Assembly: GCA_041393775.1 (NCBI GenBank)
Contig: JAWKJM010000004.1
Coordinates: forward strand, 62,001 to 126,000
Direction of reading: 5' to 3'
From: JADKAV01 sp041393775
Lineage (GTDB): Bacteria; Actinomycetota; Actinomycetes; S36-B12; UBA10799
Length of the DNA stretch: 64,000 nt
Below the pieces are notes generated by a model, which was not told the DNA's origin, did not search any database, and was given only the letters and a program-made list of their open reading frames with translations. How positions within the stretch are numbered: the first letter of the stretch is position 1; each line of letters opens with the position of its first letter. A program made the translations under genes and the position numbers. This document shows, in pieces, positions 32,167 through 40,994 of the stretch.

Positions 32167-32402
32167 CGGCCCGGCAAGACGCGGCGTGCACCTGTTCAGT
32201 TGCGTGGCCGCGGGCAGGCTGTCCGCAGTGGCTTTGGCGCAGGACAAGCACTGCGATGCTCAGCTGGATGTGAGATCCGTGTGCGCAGGCAGCACGCGAA
32301 CGGCCCCGGCGCGGGATAGACTGTGTTTGAGCGTGGGCGGCGGGACAGACCTGGCGGGGGGCTGCGCACGGACGGATTTTCGATCGAGGGAAGGGGACCG
32401 GT

Positions 32403-32567
32403 ATGGCGGCCATGAAGCCGCGAACGGGTGACGGCCCGATGGAGGTCACCAAAGAGGGACGCGGTTACGTGATGCGAGTTCCCCTCGAGGGTGGTGGCCG
32501 CCTCGTCGTGGAGATCTCCCGGGATGAAGCCCAAGAACTCGGCGGACTGCTCCAAAGCATCGACTAG
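32403..32567 (+). CDS. DUF3117 protein (54 residues)
   Basis: Tiny conserved actinobacterial protein starting MAAMKPRTGDGPMEVTKEGR and continuing with GYVMRVPLEGGGRLVVEIS and a C-terminal DEAQELGGLL helix. The function is unknown, but it is almost invariant across actinobacteria and lies next to the same genes in mycobacteria (by recall). A run of purines (AAGGGGA) precedes the ATG, and TAGACT about 75 bp upstream resembles an actinobacterial -10 box. Easily missed because of its length. Confidence 0.9.
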   Translation: MAAMKPRTGDGPMEVTKEGRGYVMRVPLEGGGRLVVEISRDEAQELGGLLQSID

Positions 32568-32584
32568 TCACCGCAACGCCTGGC

Positions 32585-32618
32585 CGAAGCGGGTTCCGCA
32601 CTAGCGGGACCCGCTTCG
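32585..32618 (+). terminator. Terminator hairpin after DUF3117 gene
   Basis: CGAAGCGGGT pairs perfectly with ACCCGCTTCG over 10 bp, with extra pairing of TCCGC and GCGGA inside the loop. It begins 18 bases after the TAG. A good intrinsic-type terminator without a T-run. Confidence 0.7.
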
Positions 32619-32658
32619 TCACGTCCACGCCCGCGACGTCGGCCGATACGGTGAACCG

Positions 32659-33978
32659 GTGGACATCGTGCAGCGCAGGGGTGAACCGGATGGTCAGATT
32701 GTGGTGCTCGGGACCGATGACGTCCCCCTGCCATCAGCGCTGGCGCCGTCCAGAAGCGACGTGCTGGTTCAGGCCGACGGCAGTGACCGCTGGCTGGTGA
32801 TAGGGCAGGAGCCGACCGATTGGGCCGAGTTCGGCGCCGCGGTCGTGCGTGCCGCCCCGGGGGGCAGCCTGGGCTTCCGCACGCAGCCCGCGGCGCCCCA
32901 GCTGCGCGAGTTCGTCCGCGGCTGGCGTCTCGCCGGCTACCACTTCGGCACCGCGGCGTCGCCGACCAAGCAGTTGCTGCTGCCGCCGGGCTCTCCGGAC
33001 GTCGGCGAAGTCCTGCGCGCCGTTGACGCGACGCTCGCAGCGCGCGATCTGGTGAACACCCCTTCGAACGTGAAGAATCCCGAATGGATGGTCGGCAAGG
33101 CGCGTGCGATGGCGCGGCGGGTCGGTGCCGACGTGGAGGTGCTGGGTCCGGCGCGGTTGCGGGCCGGTGGTTTCGGGGGCGTTCTGTCTGTCGGAGCAGG
33201 TTCGAGTTCTCCGCCCCGGCTGGTGTCGCTCCACAAGCCCGGCACAGGGCCTCGGGTCGTCCTCGTGGGCAAGGGGATCACTTACGATTCGGGCGGGCTT
33301 TCGATCAAGCCGCGCGAGTCAATGGCCTTGATGAAAACGGACATGTCCGGCGCCGCGGCCGTTCTGTCGGCGCTCAAAGTCGCACCCGAGGACATGGACG
33401 TGGCCGTCGTGCTGGCGCTCGCCGAGAACGCGGTGGGCGCGAATTCTTACCGGCCGGGTGATGTGATCACCCACGTGGACGGCCGGACCACGGAGGTCCG
33501 CAACACAGATGCTGAGGGCCGGTTGGTCCTTGCGGATGCGCTGGCCTACGCCCGCATGACCATGTCACCGGACGTGATGGTCGATCTCGCGACGCTCACG
33601 GGAGCGGCGACGGTGGCGCTGTCACGTGAGATGGGCGCTTTGTATGCCTCGACCCGCCGGCTGGAAACGTCGCTGCTGGCGGCCGGGCGTGCCAGTGGTG
33701 AGCATTTGTGGCCGATGCCGTTGGTGGAGTCCTACCGCCCGGCGCTGGCCTCGGACATCGCCGACCAGTGCCATATCGCGGTGGACGGTCACATCGGTGC
33801 CGGCTCGATCACCGCGGCACTTTTCCTGCGGCCTTTCGCCGGCGATGTCCCATGGGCGCATCTGGACATCGCCGGTCCGGCCCGGGCCACCGTTGCCGCC
33901 GGCGTGAAGCAGGTCGGGGGGACCGGCTTCGGAGTCGCACTGTTGGGCCGGTGGTTGCAGGCCGGCGCGCGGTATTGA
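32659..33978 (+). CDS. Leucyl aminopeptidase family protein (M17)
   Basis: Cytosolic di-metal aminopeptidase of 439 residues, slightly short for PepA (about 500) because the N-terminal macrodomain is reduced. The catalytic domain has VGKGITYDSGGLSIKP (metal-binding Lys and Asp), MKTDMSGAAAVL, NAVGANSYRPGDVI, the signature NTDAEGRLVLADAL and DLATLTGAATVALS. It removes N-terminal residues from peptides and fits the peptide-catabolic surroundings. GTG start at 32659. Confidence 0.9.
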   Translation: MDIVQRRGEPDGQIVVLGTDDVPLPSALAPSRSDVLVQADGSDRWLVIGQEPTDWAEFGAAVVRAAPGGSLGFRTQPAAPQLREFVRGWRLAGYHFGTAASPTKQLLLPPGSPDVGEVLRAVDATLAARDLVNTPSNVKNPEWMVGKARAMARRVGADVEVLGPARLRAGGFGGVLSVGAGSSSPPRLVSLHKPGTGPRVVLVGKGITYDSGGLSIKPRESMALMKTDMSGAAAVLSALKVAPEDMDVAVVLALAENAVGANSYRPGDVITHVDGRTTEVRNTDAEGRLVLADALAYARMTMSPDVMVDLATLTGAATVALSREMGALYASTRRLETSLLAAGRASGEHLWPMPLVESYRPALASDIADQCHIAVDGHIGAGSITAALFLRPFAGDVPWAHLDIAGPARATVAAGVKQVGGTGFGVALLGRWLQAGARY

Positions 33979-34177
33979 CCGACGGGTCTCGAACTCGCCG
34001 GACTCGGACTGCCGCCGCGGCGCCACACGGTCGGGTTCCGCCCGACCCGCAGCCCGGCGCCTTCGGCCACGGGCTTCTGTGAACGAGGGCCGTCGTGGCC
34101 GTTTCGGGTGAAGAACCGCGCAGTGGCCCGGCACTTGCACGTACCGTGGGCGTGAGTTCCGGCGCGAGGAGATGACG

Positions 34178-36457
34178 ATGACCCAGACCGTCCGTCACAT
34201 CTGTCCGTTGTGTGAGGCGACCTGTGGCCTTTCGATCACGTTCGACGGGGGCGACGTCGTGTCGGTGCGAGGCGACTCGGAAGACGTCTTCAGCGAGGGC
34301 TTCGTGTGCCCCAAGGGTGTAGCCATCGGGGACCTGCACCACGATCCGGCGCGGCTTCGCACTCCCATGGTCCGAGAGGCCGGGCGGCTGCGGCCCGCGA
34401 CTTGGGACGAGGCCTTCGACCGGGTCCGATCGGGTCTGCGCGAGGTCATGGAATCGGGCAGAGACTCAGTCGCGGTGTATCTGGGTAACCCGAATGCCCA
34501 CAACGTCACGAGCACCTTCTACCTGCCGGCGCTGGTCCGGGCGCTGGGGACCCGTTACCGGTTCTCGGCGAGCACGGTCGATCAGATGCCGCAGCAGGTG
34601 GCCCTGGGATTGATGTACGGCACTGAGTTGTCGGTGCCGGTGCCCGATATCGATCGCACCGACCTGTTCGTCGTGATCGGCGGCAACCCGTTGGTCTCCA
34701 ACGGTTCGATGATGACTGTCCCGGACATGCCCGGCCGGCTGCGGGCGCTGAGATCGCGCGGCGGTCGGTTGATCGTCGTGGATCCGGTGCGTACGCGAAC
34801 GGCTGCTGCGGCCGACGAACACCTGCAGATCCGACCTGGCACAGACGCGCTCCTGCTGGCCGCGATCGTGCACGTGCTGATCCGCGAGGGTCTCGTCGAT
34901 CTCGGTGCGGCTCAGCCATGGGTCGCGGACGACGCGATCGAGCAGTTGCGCGAGTTGACGAAGCCCTTCAGTCCTTCACGCGTTGCTGGTCCCACGGGTA
35001 TGCCAACCGAGACCATCGAGCGGCTTGCCCGCACCATCGCCGAAGCTCGCACGGCGGCGGTCTACGGCCGGATGGGCACGACCACCGCCGGGCTGGCTGT
35101 CGACGGTGAGCCGACCTCGTTCGGGACGCCGGCCTCCTGGCTGATCGCCGTGATCAACGTGCTCACCGGCAACCTCGACCGAGAAGGCGGCGTGATGTTC
35201 CCGCTGCCGCCCGCCGGTGGGCCCACCACGTACGGCGAGTCGGGCAAGGGACGCGGTGTGCGGATCCCCGGCAGTCAGCGCACCCGGGTCCGCGGTCTCC
35301 CCAGCGTCCTGGGCGAGTTCCCGGTTGCTGCTCTGGCCGAAGAGATCGACACGCCCGACCCGCAGACAGGTCAACGCGTGCGCGCCCTGATTACTGTGGC
35401 CGGCAACCCGGTGGTGTCCACCCCTGACGCGGACCGACTACAGGCAGCGCTTGCGAGCCTCGACCTGCTGGTCTGCGTGGATGCGTACATCACGGAGACG
35501 TCCCGGCACGCGGAGGTCATTCTGCCGGCCCCGTCCCCGTTGGCCCGCAGTCACTACGACGTGGTTTTCGCGTCCCTGTCCGTGCGCAACGCGGCGCGCT
35601 GGTCGCATCCCGTGTTCCCGATGGCACCGGGGGAGCGCGATGAGGGCGAGGTCTTGCTCACGATGGCCGGGATCGCGGCCGGGCTGCGCAACCAGGTGCC
35701 CGAGCCCACGGCCGACCAGATGGACGACCTGGTCGCTTTCGAAGTGGCCCGGCGGGCTGCTACCGACGCCACGAGCCGTGCTCACGGTCGCGACCCGGGT
35801 GACCTGTTGGCAGCAGTTGCGCCGCGGCGCGGGGTGGAACGACTGCTTGACCTGTCCTTGCGGTCCGGTCCGTACGGGGATGGATTCGGCAGCCGGCCGG
35901 GGGGCCTGACGCTGGCCGACTTGGAGGCGGCACCGTCGGGGATCGATCTCGGCCCGTTGCAGCCACGACTTCCTGAGGTGCTGCGCACGCCGTCGGGAAG
36001 GATCGAACTGGTGCCACCGCAACTGGCCGATGAGGCGGGGCGCCTGGCTGAGGCGCTGGACGCGTTCGCTGATCCCGGACTGCTCCTCGTGGGCCGGCGG
36101 CAGTTGCGGACCAACAACTCGTGGCTGCGAACACTGCCGCGGCTGGCCGGCGGTTCCAGTCGCTGCACCTTGCAGGTTCACCCGCGGGATGCGCAGGCGG
36201 CCGGGGTGGTCGATGCGCAGACTGCGCAACTGGTCTCCGAGGCCAGGTCGGTGGACATCGTGGTCGAGGTGACCGACGCGGTCATGCCGGGTGTGGTGTG
36301 CCTGCCCCACGGCTGGGCGCCGGAGACGACCGGTTCCTGGGGCGAACACGCGACGGTGGGGACGAACGTCAATGTGCTGACACCGTCGACCGGCGTGGAT
36401 GCGCTGACCGGCACCGCGGTGCTGAACGCCATCCCGGTTCGGATCGCGGCGCGGTGA
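34178..36457 (+). CDS. Molybdopterin-dependent oxidoreductase (formate dehydrogenase/DMSO reductase family)
   Basis: A 759-residue member of the prokaryotic molybdopterin oxidoreductase family. The N-terminal [4Fe-4S] motif is CPLCEATC with a fourth Cys in FVCPKG; further marks are NPNAHNVTSTFYLPAL, VVIGGNPLVSNGSM, DPVRTRTAAAADEHLQIRPG and the C-terminal molybdopterin-dinucleotide domain with RRQLRTNNSW and CLPHGWAPE. Where formate dehydrogenases carry Cys or Sec as metal ligand, the sequence reads SASTVDQMP, with no Cys. No Tat signal, partner subunit or cofactor gene is nearby, so substrate and electron acceptor are unknown. ATG at 34178 has GAGGAG six bases upstream; ATG at 34172 is too close. 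Confidence 0.87.
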   Translation: MTQTVRHICPLCEATCGLSITFDGGDVVSVRGDSEDVFSEGFVCPKGVAIGDLHHDPARLRTPMVREAGRLRPATWDEAFDRVRSGLREVMESGRDSVAVYLGNPNAHNVTSTFYLPALVRALGTRYRFSASTVDQMPQQVALGLMYGTELSVPVPDIDRTDLFVVIGGNPLVSNGSMMTVPDMPGRLRALRSRGGRLIVVDPVRTRTAAAADEHLQIRPGTDALLLAAIVHVLIREGLVDLGAAQPWVADDAIEQLRELTKPFSPSRVAGPTGMPTETIERLARTIAEARTAAVYGRMGTTTAGLAVDGEPTSFGTPASWLIAVINVLTGNLDREGGVMFPLPPAGGPTTYGESGKGRGVRIPGSQRTRVRGLPSVLGEFPVAALAEEIDTPDPQTGQRVRALITVAGNPVVSTPDADRLQAALASLDLLVCVDAYITETSRHAEVILPAPSPLARSHYDVVFASLSVRNAARWSHPVFPMAPGERDEGEVLLTMAGIAAGLRNQVPEPTADQMDDLVAFEVARRAATDATSRAHGRDPGDLLAAVAPRRGVERLLDLSLRSGPYGDGFGSRPGGLTLADLEAAPSGIDLGPLQPRLPEVLRTPSGRIELVPPQLADEAGRLAEALDAFADPGLLLVGRRQLRTNNSWLRTLPRLAGGSSRCTLQVHPRDAQAAGVVDAQTAQLVSEARSVDIVVEVTDAVMPGVVCLPHGWAPETTGSWGEHATVGTNVNVLTPSTGVDALTGTAVLNAIPVRIAAR

Positions 36458-36758
36458 TCGCAGTTCGGCTGTTCGCTCGGGGCCGCACGGATGTGGTGGG
36501 ACTCCTGGCTCAGGCCCCTGCAACCGCGCTGCGCACTCCGGTTGGTGGCCGGGTCCTTCCATGACGTTCGGGCAGTTCGTTGATGCTCCTCGCCCGACGA
36601 ACGACAACGGACTGCATGAACGTCACCGAAAGGCCGCCCTGTGAGCGATCCGGGACCCACTCGGCGACGCATGATTCCGGGCTGCACGTGCTGGCAAGGT
36701 TGAGGCCTGGAGGGAATGACCGCACCTTGTCCCGGCTGGTTTCAGGCCAGCGCCCTGC
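36458..36758. other. 301-bp gap without a supported gene
   Basis: Convergent gap between the molybdoenzyme and HDAC-like genes. Short frames show no resemblance to known proteins and no ribosome sites. No repeat or strong hairpin was seen. Confidence 0.5.
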
Positions 36759-37826
36759 TCAGCCGGCCAGGCCCTCCAGCGCCGTTGCCACGAGCCGTCC
36801 GAGGGTCGGCAGGTGGTAGCCGCCCTCTTGGACGGCCACGACGGGGACGCCGAGGGCGGCGACCTGCCGGGTGGCGTCCCGGTACCCCTCGGCGGTGACG
36901 CGCAGCGGGCTCTCGGGATCGTCGGCCGCCGCGTCCACTCCGAGGGAGAGCACTACAGCACCGGGGTCGAACCGGGCGACCGCCTCGACTGCGGCGCCGA
37001 CCGCGGCCAGCCACCCCGGGTCGCCGGTGCCCTCCGGGAGGGGGAGATTCAGGTTCGTGCCCTCACCGGCCCCTCGGCCGGTCTCGTCGGTGAACCCGAG
37101 GTAGTGCGGGAACCAGCCCGCGCCGGGGTCGACGTGCACCGAGGCCACCAGCACGTCGGACCGGTCGTAGAAGATCGACTGCGTCCCGTTGGCGTGGTGC
37201 GCATCGACGTCGATCACCGCCACCCGGTCGTGCCCCACCGAGCGGAGCGCCTGCGCCGCGATGGCCGCGTTGTTCAGGTAGCAGGAGCCCCCGAAGGCGT
37301 CCCGCGTGACATGGTGACCTGGCGGGCGGGAGGCGGCGTACGCGGCGCGCGCGCCCGAGCGGATCAGGTCGACCGCGGTCAGGGCCGCGTCGGCCGCTGC
37401 TCGGGCGGCCGGATACGTACCCGGGCCGATCAGCGTCATCGTGTCGTAACAGAAGCGGCCCACGCGGGCGTGCGCAGCCGTGGGCGTGCGCATCGGAAGC
37501 CCGGACAGCAACCCGGGGGTGGGGAACAGATACCCGACCACCCGGTCCTGCCCGGGGTCTTCGGGGAAGCCGGCGGCCGTCCACCCGGTGTACGCGTCGG
37601 CCAGGTAGTCCAGCAGCGCGGCGTCGTGTACGGCCAGCACCGGTTCGTCGCCATGGGCGGTGGCGGGGACGAACGGGTGGCCGGCCCCTGCCAGTGCGGC
37701 CCGGAGGACCTCCAGTCGCCCGGGCACCTCGGTCCCGGGCGTCCGGACACCGACCCACACCTCACCGCCCGGAACATGGAGCAGGCAATCGTCGGACCAG
37801 ACCACGGGTAGCGTCATGTGCGGCAT
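36759..37826 (-). CDS. Histone deacetylase superfamily amidohydrolase
   Basis: Zinc amidohydrolase of the HDAC/acetylpolyamine amidohydrolase superfamily, 355 residues. Motifs: RPPGHHV (His171, His172, the proton relay), VIDVDAHHANGTQ (zinc ligands Asp208 and His210), a third acidic site in LGVDAAADDP, and QEGGYH with the catalytic Tyr near 330. Bacterial members remove acetyl or longer acyl groups from polyamines or other amines; the substrate here is unknown. ATG at 37826 has GGTGG upstream; ATG at 37817 is an alternative. Divergent from the DmpA-type gene by only nine bases, so their promoters must overlap coding sequence. Confidence 0.88.
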   Translation of the reverse strand: MPHMTLPVVWSDDCLLHVPGGEVWVGVRTPGTEVPGRLEVLRAALAGAGHPFVPATAHGDEPVLAVHDAALLDYLADAYTGWTAAGFPEDPGQDRVVGYLFPTPGLLSGLPMRTPTAAHARVGRFCYDTMTLIGPGTYPAARAAADAALTAVDLIRSGARAAYAASRPPGHHVTRDAFGGSCYLNNAAIAAQALRSVGHDRVAVIDVDAHHANGTQSIFYDRSDVLVASVHVDPGAGWFPHYLGFTDETGRGAGEGTNLNLPLPEGTGDPGWLAAVGAAVEAVARFDPGAVVLSLGVDAAADDPESPLRVTAEGYRDATRQVAALGVPVVAVQEGGYHLPTLGRLVATALEGLAG

Positions 37827-37835
37827 GATGCCACC

Positions 37836-38924
37836 ATGCCGCTTTCTCGCGTTGCCCAGCCCTTCGGCCGCTTCCCCACCGGCCCCAGTGACTCCGTGCT
37901 CGACGTGCCCGGTGCAGGGCTGGGGCACGCGACGATCGTCCGCGACGGCGACGACCCGCCGGCCGGTGGCGGGATCGCCAGAACCGGGGTGACTGTCGTG
38001 GATCCGGGGGGCGACGTGTGGGCGAGCCCGGTGCCGGCGGGGGTCGCGGTCCTCAACGGCGCGGGCGAGTTGACCGGCAGCCTGCAGATGCGGGAATGGG
38101 GCGTGACCGAGACCCCTGTCTTCCTCACCAGCACCATGCAGGTCGGCCGTGTCTACGACGCCGCTTGCCGGCTGCTCATGGCCGAACAGCCTGAGATCGC
38201 GGACTCGGTGGTGATCCCGGTCGTGGGCGAGTGCGACGACTCGTGGCTGAACGATCCGCGCACCATGCACGTGACGGGCGCGGATGTGGCGCAGGCCCTG
38301 GCGCAGGCGCGCATCTCGGCCAAGGAAGCCCTCCCACCGGGGGGCCGGTCAGCCCTGAGCGGTTGCGCGGGTGCGGGAACGGGAACTGTGTGTATGGGAT
38401 GGAAGGGCGGGATCGGCACGTCCTCGCGCATCCTGCCCGATGGCACCACCGTCGCCGTCGTGCTGCTCACCAACTTCGGCGCACCCCACCAACTGACGCT
38501 CCGGGGCCGGGTGGTGGGAGAGGAACTCGACGAGCCGGCCTGGTGGGCGGTGCACCACCCCGAGCCAGCCGGCTCGTGCATCGGCGTCGTCGTCACCGAC
38601 GCACCGCTCGATCCGTCGGCCGCCAGCCGCGTCGCCGCCCGGGTCGGCCTCGGTCTGGCCCGATGCGGCTCGGTGGCACACCACGGGAGTGGGGAGATCT
38701 TCTGCTGCCTGGCCACGGGGTTGCGGTCACCTCGCGGCGCGTCGCCTGATCGGGCCGCTTGGCCCGGCTCCCGTCTGGACGACCTGTTCGAGGCCACGGT
38801 CGACGCGACCGAGTCGGCCGTGTGGGACAGCCTCCTGTCGGCCACCACAACCACGGGGCGGCGGGGGCTCACCGTGCCGGCGCTGCCCCACGACCGGCTC
38901 GCCGCCCTGCTCGGGGGGACCTGA
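37836..38924 (+). CDS. P1 family aminopeptidase (DmpA-like, self-cleaving)
   Basis: Ntn-type hydrolase of 362 residues related to L-aminopeptidase/D-esterase DmpA and beta-peptidyl aminopeptidases. Conserved segments are GWKGGIGTSSR (189-198), LLTNFGAP near 212 and the self-cleavage site AGSCIGVVVTDAPL, where the chain should split between Gly246 and Ser247 to expose the nucleophile. Relatives release beta-amino acids, D-Ala or N-terminal residues from short peptides. Its neighbours are an HDAC-like amidohydrolase and a peptide importer. ATG at 37836. Confidence 0.88.
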   Translation: MPLSRVAQPFGRFPTGPSDSVLDVPGAGLGHATIVRDGDDPPAGGGIARTGVTVVDPGGDVWASPVPAGVAVLNGAGELTGSLQMREWGVTETPVFLTSTMQVGRVYDAACRLLMAEQPEIADSVVIPVVGECDDSWLNDPRTMHVTGADVAQALAQARISAKEALPPGGRSALSGCAGAGTGTVCMGWKGGIGTSSRILPDGTTVAVVLLTNFGAPHQLTLRGRVVGEELDEPAWWAVHHPEPAGSCIGVVVTDAPLDPSAASRVAARVGLGLARCGSVAHHGSGEIFCCLATGLRSPRGASPDRAAWPGSRLDDLFEATVDATESAVWDSLLSATTTTGRRGLTVPALPHDRLAALLGGT

Positions 38925-38926
38925 GA

Positions 38927-38957
38927 CGCGACGGGGCGGCGCCGAGGCCCCGTCGCG
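38927..38957. terminator. 11-bp perfect hairpin between convergent genes
   Basis: CGCGACGGGGC pairs exactly with GCCCCGTCGCG around a 9-nt loop, starting three bases after the aminopeptidase stop. It probably terminates the plus-strand gene and may also act on the minus-strand importer operon. Confidence 0.7.
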
Positions 38958-39047
38958 CCGGGCTTGGCAAAGATTCGTCGGTTAGGGCGACAGATCTTCA
39001 CCAAGCCCATCGCCGAACGCCGCAGGGCGAGGCGCCGAGCCGGCCGC

Positions 39048-40025
39048 TCACCGTGCGGACGGCGAGCCCGCCAACCAGCAGGCGGCCTCGTGCTCGCCCG
39101 ACCCGGACAGCACCGGGAGAGCCCGGCCGCGGCAGTCAGCAGCCACCGCCGCCGCCTCGCCGTCCCGCAGGGCGGGGCACCGGGGGTGGAAGCGGCAACC
39201 GGGCGGGATCGCCGTCGGGTCCGGGGGCTCACCGGTGAGGATGATCGGTTCGACGTGGTCGATCTCGGGCACCACCGACAGCAGCGCACGCGTATAGGGG
39301 TGCTTCGGCGCTGACAACACCTCCTCGGCGGGGCCCTGCTCGACGATCCGGCCAAGGTACATGACCGCGATCCGGTCGGCGATGTTCCACGCAACCCCGA
39401 GGTCGTGGGTGACGACCAACAGGGACAGCCCGAGCGACTCCCGCAGCGCCAGCAGCAGGGCCAGGATCTCCCCCCGGACGGACGCGTCCAGCGAACTCAC
39501 CGGCTCATCGGCGATGATCACCTGCGGCTGTAGCACCAGCGCCCCGGCGATCACCACGCGTTGCCGCTGGCCGCCGGACAACTCGTGCGGGTAGCGCAGG
39601 AAGAAGCGCTCCGGGGGCCGCAGGCCGGCGCGTGCGAGTGCGTCCGCGACAGCCGCACGCTCATCGCCGTCGAACTTGTGCACCCGCAGTCCTTCGGCGA
39701 CCGCCTCGTACACCGACCGGCGGGGGTTGAGCGCCCCGGTGGGGTCCTGCAGGACCAGCTGCGCGCTGCGCCGATGCTTTTTCAACGCTGAAGGTGAGTA
39801 CTCCAGCGGGCGACCAGACACCAGGACCTCACCGCCCGAAGGCTTTTCCAGCCCGAGCAGCGTGCGCGACAGCGTCGTCTTCCCGCATCCACTCTCTCCG
39901 ACCAGGGCGACAATCTCCCCGCGCCCGAGGCGCAGGTCGACCCCGTCGACGGCGCGGGCGGACCGGTTGCCCCGCCCGCGGAACGTGACCTCGAGCTCGC
40001 GGGCCTCCAGGACGGACTCGATCAT
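39048..40025 (-). CDS. Second oligopeptide importer, ATPase (OppF/DppF type)
   Basis: ATPase of 325 residues. Walker A GESGCGKTTLSRTLLGL, a Q-loop in QLVLQDPTGALNPRRS, signature LSGGQRQRVVIAGAL, Walker B VIIADEPVSSLDAS, H-loop VTHDLGVAW, and a C-terminal HPYTRALLSVVPEID with CRFHPRCPALRDGE. The C-terminal cluster has CRFHPRC but no Cys in the usual third place, so the iron-sulfur site may differ. ATG at 40025 overlaps the upstream stop (ATGA). Last gene of the second importer operon. Confidence 0.92.
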   Translation of the reverse strand: MIESVLEARELEVTFRGRGNRSARAVDGVDLRLGRGEIVALVGESGCGKTTLSRTLLGLEKPSGGEVLVSGRPLEYSPSALKKHRRSAQLVLQDPTGALNPRRSVYEAVAEGLRVHKFDGDERAAVADALARAGLRPPERFFLRYPHELSGGQRQRVVIAGALVLQPQVIIADEPVSSLDASVRGEILALLLALRESLGLSLLVVTHDLGVAWNIADRIAVMYLGRIVEQGPAEEVLSAPKHPYTRALLSVVPEIDHVEPIILTGEPPDPTAIPPGCRFHPRCPALRDGEAAAVAADCRGRALPVLSGSGEHEAACWLAGSPSAR

Positions 40026-40993
40026 GCGTCCACCTCCGGAGCGAACAGGCAGGACGACCAGCGGCGATCGCCGGAGGGTCTGAGTTCCACTTCCGTGGTC
40101 GCGCACACGTCCCGCGCTTCTGGGCAGCGCGGATGGAATGCGCACCCGGACGGCGCCTCGCCGGGGAACGGCGGGTCGCCGGGCAGACCGCTGGGGGCAT
40201 AGCGGAAGCGCCTGTCCCCGATGCGCGGGTACGCGCCTCCCAGGGCGTGTGAGTAGGGGTGGTGGGCGTCGTCGAAGACCTGGTTCGATGGACCCTGCTC
40301 AACGACCTGGCCCGCATACATGACGGCGAGGTCGTCGCAGGTGGATGCCAGGACCGACAGATCGTGGGAGATGAAGACCATGGCCAGTCCCAGGTCGCGG
40401 ACCCGTTCGGTGAGCACGTCCAGCACCTGCTGCTGGACCATCACATCCAGGGCCGTCGTGGGCTCGTCGGCGACGATCAGGTGTGGTCCGCAGGCCAGCG
40501 CCATGGCTATCATCACCCGCTGCTTCTGGCCGCCGGACAACTGGTGCGGGTAGGACTGTGCCACCCGGGAGGGGAGGCCCACCTGTTCCAACAGGTCGCC
40601 GACTCGGGCGCGCGCCGTCGACTCCGATACGGACCTCTCGTGCAGCCGGATCGGCTCGGCGATCTGATGACCGACTCGTTGTACCGGGTTCATCGCGTGC
40701 ATGGCGCCCTGGAACACCACGGAGGCAGAGGCCCAGCGGACCGCGCGCAGGCGTCCCCACTTCATCGTGAGCACGTCCTCGCCGTCCAGCAGGACGCGCC
40801 CCGTCACGCTCGCCGACTTGGGCAGCAGCCGCAGGACGGTCGAGGTCACTGTCGTCTTACCCGATCCCGACTCGCCGGCGAGCCCTAGCGAGCGCCCGGC
40901 GTCGACGCTCAGGGACACCCCGCGAACCGCCGGAACGTCTCCCTCGGTGGACCGGTACGTGACACTGACGTCCTCGAGTTCCAGGGTGGCCAT
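40022..40993 (-). CDS. Second oligopeptide importer, ATPase (OppD/DppD type)
   Basis: ATPase of 323 residues. Walker A GESGSGKTTVTSTVLRLLP, the OppD-type Q-loop ASVVFQGAMHAMNPVQRVG, signature LSGGQKQRVMIAMAL, Walker B LIVADEPTTALDVM and H-loop FISHDLSVL. The C-terminal cluster CAFHPRCPEARDVC is complete. ATG at 40993 starts one base after the permease 2 stop. It works with the next gene product as a heterodimer. Confidence 0.93.
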   Translation of the reverse strand: MATLELEDVSVTYRSTEGDVPAVRGVSLSVDAGRSLGLAGESGSGKTTVTSTVLRLLPKSASVTGRVLLDGEDVLTMKWGRLRAVRWASASVVFQGAMHAMNPVQRVGHQIAEPIRLHERSVSESTARARVGDLLEQVGLPSRVAQSYPHQLSGGQKQRVMIAMALACGPHLIVADEPTTALDVMVQQQVLDVLTERVRDLGLAMVFISHDLSVLASTCDDLAVMYAGQVVEQGPSNQVFDDAHHPYSHALGGAYPRIGDRRFRYAPSGLPGDPPFPGEAPSGCAFHPRCPEARDVCATTEVELRPSGDRRWSSCLFAPEVDA

Positions 40994-40994
40994 G

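Noticed and set aside
34178..36457. Selenocysteine in the molybdoenzyme
   Set aside because: No in-frame TGA is needed to keep the reading frame. The ligand region has Ser/Thr/Asp and there is no SECIS-like structure to point to.
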